NCBI GenBank assembly: GCA_049999805.1
Contig: JBNGIO010006342.1
Location: 103,778-167,777 of the forward strand
From: Folioceros fuciformis
Lineage: Eukaryota; Anthocerotophyta; Anthocerotopsida; Anthocerotales
Length of the DNA stretch: 64,000 bases
Direction of reading: 5' to 3'
The position numbers were made by a program, and so were the translations under genes. The notes beneath the pieces are model-generated. The model searched no databases. It was not told the DNA's origin and saw nothing but the letters and a program-made list of their open reading frames with translations. Shown here in pieces: positions 57,504 to 64,000 of this stretch. Each line of letters starts with the position of its first letter. The first letter of the stretch is position 1.

Positions 57504-60500
57504 TCAATGCCTACTACTGCTATTGCTTCCATGACTCCCTCCAAAGCTACCAGTACTGTTGCTTCTTTGCACAAACTCTTCCTGTACACCCTCCAGACCA
57601 AGATGGCCCTCTCTCACGTTCATGCTTTTTGAGGCAGTGATGCCTCGTCTGGCTATCTCGTTGTTTAAGCCCAAAACACTGTCCTTCTGCGTCGGTCGCT
57701 CCATATCCGTATCATAAGATAAAGCCTTGCAGACTCCCAATGTCATACCAACAGACACTAGGGTCTCCAACGATCTCTCACTGTTGGCCAACAGGTCCTC
57801 ATCAAACTCTATTGCTTTCTGTAAAATAGCACGTGGTAGGTAGTAAGGATGCAGTAAACGGTTTAGGTCCTAAAACATGTCAAGGTCATTACGTACCTGT
57901 TGGAACACACATACGCAGGTACTGCCCCCAAACGAGAAGTAACCAAACTGGAAGGAGCAGAAAAGCTCGTTCTCTTAGATATCGATACACCAAAAACCTC
58001 CACGAGAGTGTGGGCTTCGGACGCAATAGCAAGGAATGCAGACGCTAGTAACAAGACAGCAGTACCTCATCGCCCTTTGTAACCCGGTCCCCCTGCTTTC
58101 TTGAGAAAGAGATTGAGCCAACCATTGTTGCTCCAATGGCAACGAAGGCCACCTGGAAGAAGGTCACGAAAGCAACAGATTGAGCTCTTCGAGAGTAAGT
58201 TACTACCGGTTATTGCAACGATCAGAAATACAACCGAGGCAGTTATCTGAAGTTGGTAAAGGACTCTAGTTTGTGTCCAAACAGGCTCCTCACCTTGCCA
58301 AACTCGTGAGTTTGAAGGACAGTAACCGCTCTCTTGTTTTCAGTGAAGACGTTGCAGTACTTGCTATTCACAGCGATGGGGTTCACCTGCAGATGGACCA
58401 TAGATTCATCGGCTGGCCAATGGAACTCTTAAACCAGAACAAAGCAAAATTCAGATGCTAGAATTTAGCACAGCAGTCTAGAGCCGTAATGCATACCGTG
58501 TACAGGTGCCCTGGTATATCAACAATCTCTCCCACTATCCCGGTGACAGGGGAATGGAAACGGTGGTAATCCTGCCAACAGCGAGCAGCCAGTGAACATC
58601 CTAATTTGCAAAAACAGGTGTTTCAAGAAAAGGACAAAAAAAAAATGTACATCATGTTTGTTCTGTTTGAGAAGAACTACTGGCCTTGTGTGGCAGACGT
58701 TCACCTGAGGTGCAAGACGAAAAATTGCTATTGACCCCTTGTCAAAATCCTTGGACATCTTCTCGTCTCCTAGAAGGCCAGCAATTGAAAATTTCCGCCC
58801 CTACAATGCACCAATTAACAGCCGAACTCACATGCGAGTCACACATTTCACACCGAGCTGCATATTAATTCAACAGCAAAAAGGACTACAGATAACAACA
58901 TAACATGACGACATCAAAGAACTAAGGTATCCTGGGCGATGATGTACCTTTATCCAAAACCTGGTGGCATCATCCGCATTTGTGAATACCATCAACCGGC
59001 AATCGGCCGCGCATACAGCCACTCCATCATTAGTGGGATGTGCAACGGGACGAGCGCCAGGTTTAAGCTCTCTCACAAAGAACTCGTTGAAAGTCTACAC
59101 AGCATATGAAACAACCTGGATAGGTCAGAACAACAGCTTCATGCTTAGCATCACACCGGCAACTGCTAGTCATTCATCCTCCATAGGCAGCTTCCAATTT
59201 GAATTTTCTGTCAACAGCCACGCATAGACGAGACTGGTAATAAGGACCTTGTAATGCCCCACGGGATACTTGAACTCATCAATGTTGATACGATCCTGTC
59301 CGCAGAATATGTAGTCAGGACTAGTATGTCTCCAACAAACCAGCGGTGTAGGCACTCAAAAAATTCAAACTCGCTTGCCTTGAAGAAATCAATAAATGCT
59401 GGAATTTCGGCCGCAGATTTTCTGGAGTTCATTCGCTCCCCTTGCTTTTGGGAAATACTCAACAACATGTTTTTCGTACCTGCATGCAGACAACGCAGTC
59501 GGAAATTATACAATTTCGGGTTCAGGGTGCCAATTTTAGCAAGCGTAGTACTAGGCCTGAGAGCTACCAGCGTCCAGAAGTGCCAATCCGAGCTTCGACT
59601 GATAGATTGCGCGCATTGCAAGCACTATTTTTTGGTCAATAAGCTCTTCCACAATCATTTTCGTTCTTCGATCGAACACCTTGCAAGGCAACAATATCAC
59701 GCTAAACATTTCAGTCATCATGGCCATAATTCTCTGAAAAATGTACTCTTCTCAAGATGGAAAATTGTTGACTTTCCAAGATCAGACCAAGATGTGCCCT
59801 GCATTGGCTCCGGACTTCAGCCCAACATCATAGGTAGACAAGCTGGCCCATTCACTAAGCTTAAACATCCACCTGTAACCAACAGAAAATGTGACACATA
59901 GGTTGATTGCAGTCGGTCAGGAGGGTCAAAATTTGAGAAACACAGAAGAGGAGTTGAATTTACCCATACGAGGCCTGCTTCTCTGTCAAAAAGCCACCCG
60001 TCATGATCTGATTTCCAGTGCCCTCATCAAAACAGAGGCTCAAGTGGATCATATCATGCAGGGCATCCACGGTTCCAAGCTCGTCACCACACACAGGACA
60101 CCTCTTCATGAACATTGTCCTGGTTGCACATAAAATGGGTCACTTGTTCGCCTACAAACAACACACTATGTACAACCAATATATGCAAAGTGAGAGCTGG
60201 CAAGTACATTAAGAGACTTCACGAGCATGACATGCAATACACTTACCTTTCGGAATGGATAGCCAGAAGGCTAGCAAGCTCATCTGCAGAAACTTTCCCA
60301 TCCTCATTGCGATCAGCCCGGACGAAAAGTTCTTCAAGCTGTACTCACAAATGACTCTGAGAGTGTATAGAAGAAAGTGGGCCTGTACCCCAGTAGCCAA
60401 TCCACACAACAGAACTGCTTCAGAGTACCTGAAACCATGGCACAGTACCTCTTGATCAGAAATTTTGTTGCCAAAAACTTTGACAAATTCGCAGAACTCG

Positions 60501-61904
60501 GATAGTGACAACTCCCCACTCTCATCGGAGTCCTGGTTCCAAACAAGTTATCCACTTGTGAGTTGATAACCTCGCAAGGACACCGTGTCTACCAACCACT
60601 CGTTCCAACAATATGCTGACCATGAGAGATAGGAGACGACGGGCAAACGCTTTTTCTGTGGCCTCGCTGTCCTGCACTCTTAAGAGTCACAATCAACATA
60701 ATGGTCTGGGGTGAAGAGAGTCCATTCAGTGTTATCCTCCACTACGAAAAACCGAGGTTTATAAGACTCAGATTTGGAGCAGACCTCAGCGCTGTAGGAA
60801 AGAGTGATCTTTCCTACTAGCTTTGACTTGGTGGTTGGATCGTACAGGTCATGGACCTCACGCTCATGTTTTTCTGCCTGATGGTGGGGGTTAACCGCAC
60901 ATCATTCTCAAGAAGAGACCTTGCAATGTGGGAAAACTGCTTCTTTGACGTCAAAGCCTGACATGAAGAACCTTACAGGATCAAACACGTTTGTCAAATC
61001 GAGCTCGCAGTAGCCGACCAGATTATTCGGAGTAATCACATTCGTCTGCACATAGACGCACACTATCACACAAACAGGCTCCCCGTAGCTGACCCGACTA
61101 AGACACGAAAACGCGAGAAATGGAAAAACCAGCACCTCAAACACAGACACTCGAACAATTCGGGGCCCATCCTTCTCGAGCACCACCTTCTTTTCCTGTC
61201 AAGTATCCACCCAAACAGACCATAGTACCATCATTTTGCCCCTCGTGCCAGCACCGTCGACATCAAAAACATGAGGGACTAAATAAAATATGGACGACTG
61301 TGCACGAGGCAAGCTTAGTCCTAATACACAGGGAACAGCAACTTACAGACTTCCAGACGGGCTTATCTGTACTGTTGGGAGGAACAGGCAGCGAACACGG
61401 CCAATGACATCAGACAATGGCGGGCTCCAGGAAAGAAAACACATTCAGACCTCCAGCTGCAGCATCTGATCAGACCACAACAACCAACTGCCTGCAACAG
61501 CAACAATAGCGGCGACAAGGCTAACCAGCTGTACCTCTTCGAATTCGCCGTGCGGAATGTCTGCTCCCCGAGCGACACGCACGCGAACCAGGTATCCTTA
61601 AACTGCATCTTCGCCTGAGTGAAGACACATCACAAATGTTAGTAATGCACCATTCCGCAACCAGCTCTAACGGCAGACACCAGATCTCTCGGAATAAACG
61701 GCTATGCAACTCAGTCCCGAAAACGGTGACCTGAATCAGCTCAATTCGGGCGATTCCGCTGAACTTGTCCTTGCTGAAGATACGTGCCCCCTTGCTACTC
61801 CCGTCAACCGAGGTCGCGTGTGAAGAGGCTTTCGTGGAGGATGCATCCCCTTTCGGCAGCGGGGAGTCCCGAGATTCCGAACCTGTCCCCAGACATTGCC
61901 CCAT
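57504..61904 (-). CDS. PSD3: Phosphatidylserine decarboxylase, C2/EF-hand type (PSD2/PSD3-like)
   Basis: Converts phosphatidylserine to phosphatidylethanolamine in endomembranes. Twenty-one minus-strand exons (61904-61731, 61614-61535, 61371-61347, 61195-61136, 61045-60977, 60877-60785, 60671-60621, 60532-60449, 60338-60247, 60119-59964, 59872-59788, 59679-59568, 59479-59379, 59295-59248, 59094-58948, 58800-58705, 58571-58497, 58386-58294, 58152-58066, 57947-57897, 57818-57504) join to 697 aa. Start MGQCLG could be N-myristoylated (Gly2) and palmitoylated (Cys4). Then a C2 domain (residues 45-165), EF-hands DSDESGELSLSEF and DRNEDGKVSADEL, and CPVCGDELG. Catalytic part: TFNEFFVRELKPGARPV, DYHRFHSPVTG, QTHEFGKVAFVAIGATMVGS and GYFSFGGSTCVCVF; GGST is the autocleavage site that makes the pyruvoyl cofactor. 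The C-terminal 60 aa, Ser/Gly-rich, extend past the usual end. One intron starts with GC (after 59379); exon 3 is only 25 nt. Confidence 0.96.
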
Positions 61905-63486
61905 GCCTGTCTGCAACAATGGGCCGCGGCCAAATCGCGCAATCCTGGAGAATCGGTCAGGCTGGCGCACAGAACATGGCCGCGCTTCCCGCCACTGCCC
62001 GCAGCATGGGAAGACCGGGGGGAGGGACGAAATAGACGCCTTGCCGGCCGAACCAGAAAAGACCACTTGAGTCACGCCCCCCGACGCGTCAGGGCGAGAG
62101 GGACGGTAGCTGCACCCGACTCTCGGGGCCCGGTGGAGAGGTAGGATTAAACCACTCCAACAGTTTTAGACACCTCCCCCCTTCCTTCCTAAGCTGCACC
62201 CTTTTATTCCTTTCGATTTCGATTCTGAGACTACATAATACGATCATCTTCACACAAAATTTCTCCACACAAACAATGATCCGAGACGCCAACAAACACC
62301 CCTCTCGAGTTGTCTCATGCATCTTACTTATTATTAAGACAACGACCTCTGAGTCCATCACACATGCACTCTTCATTTCCCTAGCAAGCCAGCTTTTGCA
62401 AGATCCACAACATTGAAGGGATTAGTTATAACAATTTAAGCAAATGAATAGACTTAAGAAAGAATCAATGTCCAAAAGAGTCCCTAACATAAGATGAAAC
62501 ACAATAGTTGAACAATGCTAAACACTAAACAATATCACAATGGAGCACTCGTACATGAACCATCAGAATCTAGATAACACTTTCTGACCAATGAATAACC
62601 AAGGCTAATGAACCTATTGCCCAACTCTCTTGCACAACAAGGTTTCTGCTTTGTAGAAGAAGCTCTTTGAATAGGACGACGTGCTGATTGGTCAGAGACT
62701 CACACATATACCCATGATGCAATTGAGCTGCAATGTTGCGTAGCAATTCAAGTCATGCCATGCATGAGGGGAAAGCATTCACCCTTTCCAAAAATTGATA
62801 AGGTCTTGCTTTAAGGAGGAAATCCACTTATGATGAGCTTTACACACTAGGAACCTCACTGCCAAAAATCTCTTCCCACGCCAATCATTCATATTATACC
62901 CTCATCCCTCATAGAGAGACGGAAAGAAATAAAGAAACCGAGTTGCGTATAGCACATCACCATTTGGACTATGGCTTAGTAGTTTAGATCGATAAGCTTG
63001 GAATACAATGTTGCGTAGCCTTTGCAGCTCCAACCACGCCTTCCATATGTTAGTGTAATGTGTTAGCCCATTCAACCAAGCATTGATAGATTCTTCAGTG
63101 GAAAACTCATGAATAGGAGGGAAATTAGATTGCACCCATGAGTTGTTGAGGACAACTTCCATAGTCTACCTGCCAAGGCAGATAGGTCTATCTTTGTCCA
63201 ACTTGTCTTCTTTCATTTGCTTAGCATGTAACTATTACAATAATAGTATCCCTAGAATTAGTTAGGGCACGATTCACTTGATACGAAACGACATGATACT
63301 AAGCGGTTGCATTCGAACGCACCGCTTTACTAGAACACATAACCTGTATAGACCACGAACGTAATTGATTCTCTTGCTTGCACGCTGGTCGGTGGGATGC
63401 ATTGAACATTTCATGGTTTTAGAGCAGGTCGCAATCGCGCACTTGCCATCTTTGCCACTCAATCATGACAAATAAACCTAGCTATC
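61905..63486. other. PSD upstream region and AT-rich spacer
   Basis: 61905-62150 is GC-rich and fits a promoter plus 5' UTR of the PSD gene. 62150-63480 is AT-rich with short frames only; an 86-codon minus frame at 62902-63162 has no family I can name. Confidence 0.4.
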
Positions 63487-63993
63487 ATGCCTAGCTCTAA
63501 AAAGAAAGAGCGCAAGCTTACAAGGGCGGAATTTCAAAGATTCCACAGAGAACAGGCTTTTCTAAAGCAAGCCCATGAGGACCTGCTAGTCTACGCATGG
63601 TCCAGAGTCTATGGTGTTCTTCTCCTCTTAGGGGAAGAGCTACTATTAAGGGGATTTCTAGACCCTACAGAATACGATCTCTCCTACATTCAGGTTTCCT
63701 ATTCATCAACAATGATCAATGAATACACCACATCCTTCGATGTGGTCATCCCCTGCAGCGCCAACTACATCAAACAAAGGATCCACATCCATCTAGACAC
63801 CCTATCTAGAAAGAACAATTTCTTCAGGAATCCTCCACAACCTAAAATCGAAGGATTAGAGATGTCAGTAATCCACAAAATTAACCAACTGCAAAATCCT
63901 AGAAACACCAACAAACCCAAAACAGTGAGAGTTCTACTCACCATGCACCTGGACACTACTTGCCTCCTAAGGAACTCTGTCTTCGAGACATAA
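63487..63993 (+). CDS. Hypothetical protein, 168 aa
   Basis: Open from ATG to stop with an AT-rich codon bias unlike the GC-rich genes of the window. It starts MPSSKKKERKLTRAEFQRFH, a basic helix, followed by a hydrophobic stretch (YGVLLLLGEELLLRGFLDP) and a Tyr/Ser-rich middle. No known domain was recognised. It could be lineage-specific, a transposon ORF, or chance. It ends seven bases before the window edge, so the downstream context is unknown. Confidence 0.35.
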   Translation: MPSSKKKERKLTRAEFQRFHREQAFLKQAHEDLLVYAWSRVYGVLLLLGEELLLRGFLDPTEYDLSYIQVSYSSTMINEYTTSFDVVIPCSANYIKQRIHIHLDTLSRKNNFFRNPPQPKIEGLEMSVIHKINQLQNPRNTNKPKTVRVLLTMHLDTTCLLRNSVFET

Positions 63994-64000
63994 GCTAACA

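Overview
The window is nuclear DNA of a land plant or close streptophyte relative. The evidence is a nucleus-type tRNA-Arg(CCU), plant-type PSD with C2 and EF-hand domains, a GRAS transcription factor, an NPF (NRT1/PTR) transporter, a GH28 polygalacturonase and plant copia/gypsy debris. Genes are compact with short introns, mostly 75-300 bp, and are GC-rich. They sit in islands separated by AT-rich, tandem-repeat-rich and transposon-rich DNA. I read this as an early-diverging lineage (bryophyte, lycophyte or streptophyte alga), but the species cannot be fixed from the sequence. Five N runs (3355-3364, 24443-24452, 32866-32965, 35210-35309, 41129-41138) mark assembly gaps, and four of them lie in repetitive sequence.

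Layout. 1-410: end of a transposable element whose fuller relative lies at about 47.45-50.48 kb. 0.4-4.1 kb: decayed sequence. 4.1-20.96 kb: a gene island with TFIIA gamma (+), an ARM-repeat protein (-), a PIK3R5/p101-like gene (+), a RAM1/SCARECROW-like GRAS gene (-), a polygalacturonase (-) and an NPF transporter (+). 21-25 kb: repeats, one orphan ORF and a 30-bp minisatellite. 25.1-33.8 kb: a second island with exosome subunit CSL4 (-), DEAD-box helicase RH50-like (+, divergent from CSL4) and INCENP (+). 34-41.3 kb: several tandem arrays, a gypsy reverse-transcriptase relic and a short retroposon with target-site duplication. 41.7-45.2 kb: a lysine-rich conserved protein and a lipid-transfer protein. 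46-56 kb: satellite-like DNA, the DUF7869-type element with palindromes, copia gag relics and an LTR. 57.2-61.9 kb: tRNA-Arg and a 21-exon phosphatidylserine decarboxylase (-). 62-64 kb: repeats and an orphan ORF.

Most genes were reconstructed by joining exons by hand. For eight multi-exon genes (TFIIA gamma, PIK3R5-like, GRAS, polygalacturonase, NPF, CSL4, RH50, PSD) the joined lengths are exact multiples of three, every junction has a plausible splice site, and the predicted protein lengths suit the families. The lysine-rich gene also closes in frame. INCENP does not, because of its N gap. CSL4 and RH50 both act on RNA and share a 242-bp divergent promoter. TFIIA gamma, INCENP, CSL4 and PSD are housekeeping genes.

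The most unexpected gene is at 7602-11428. It encodes a protein of about 1013 aa whose N-terminal and C-terminal halves both match landmarks of p101/PIK3R5, the animal class IB PI3-kinase adaptor. Plants are generally held to have only class III PI3-kinase.
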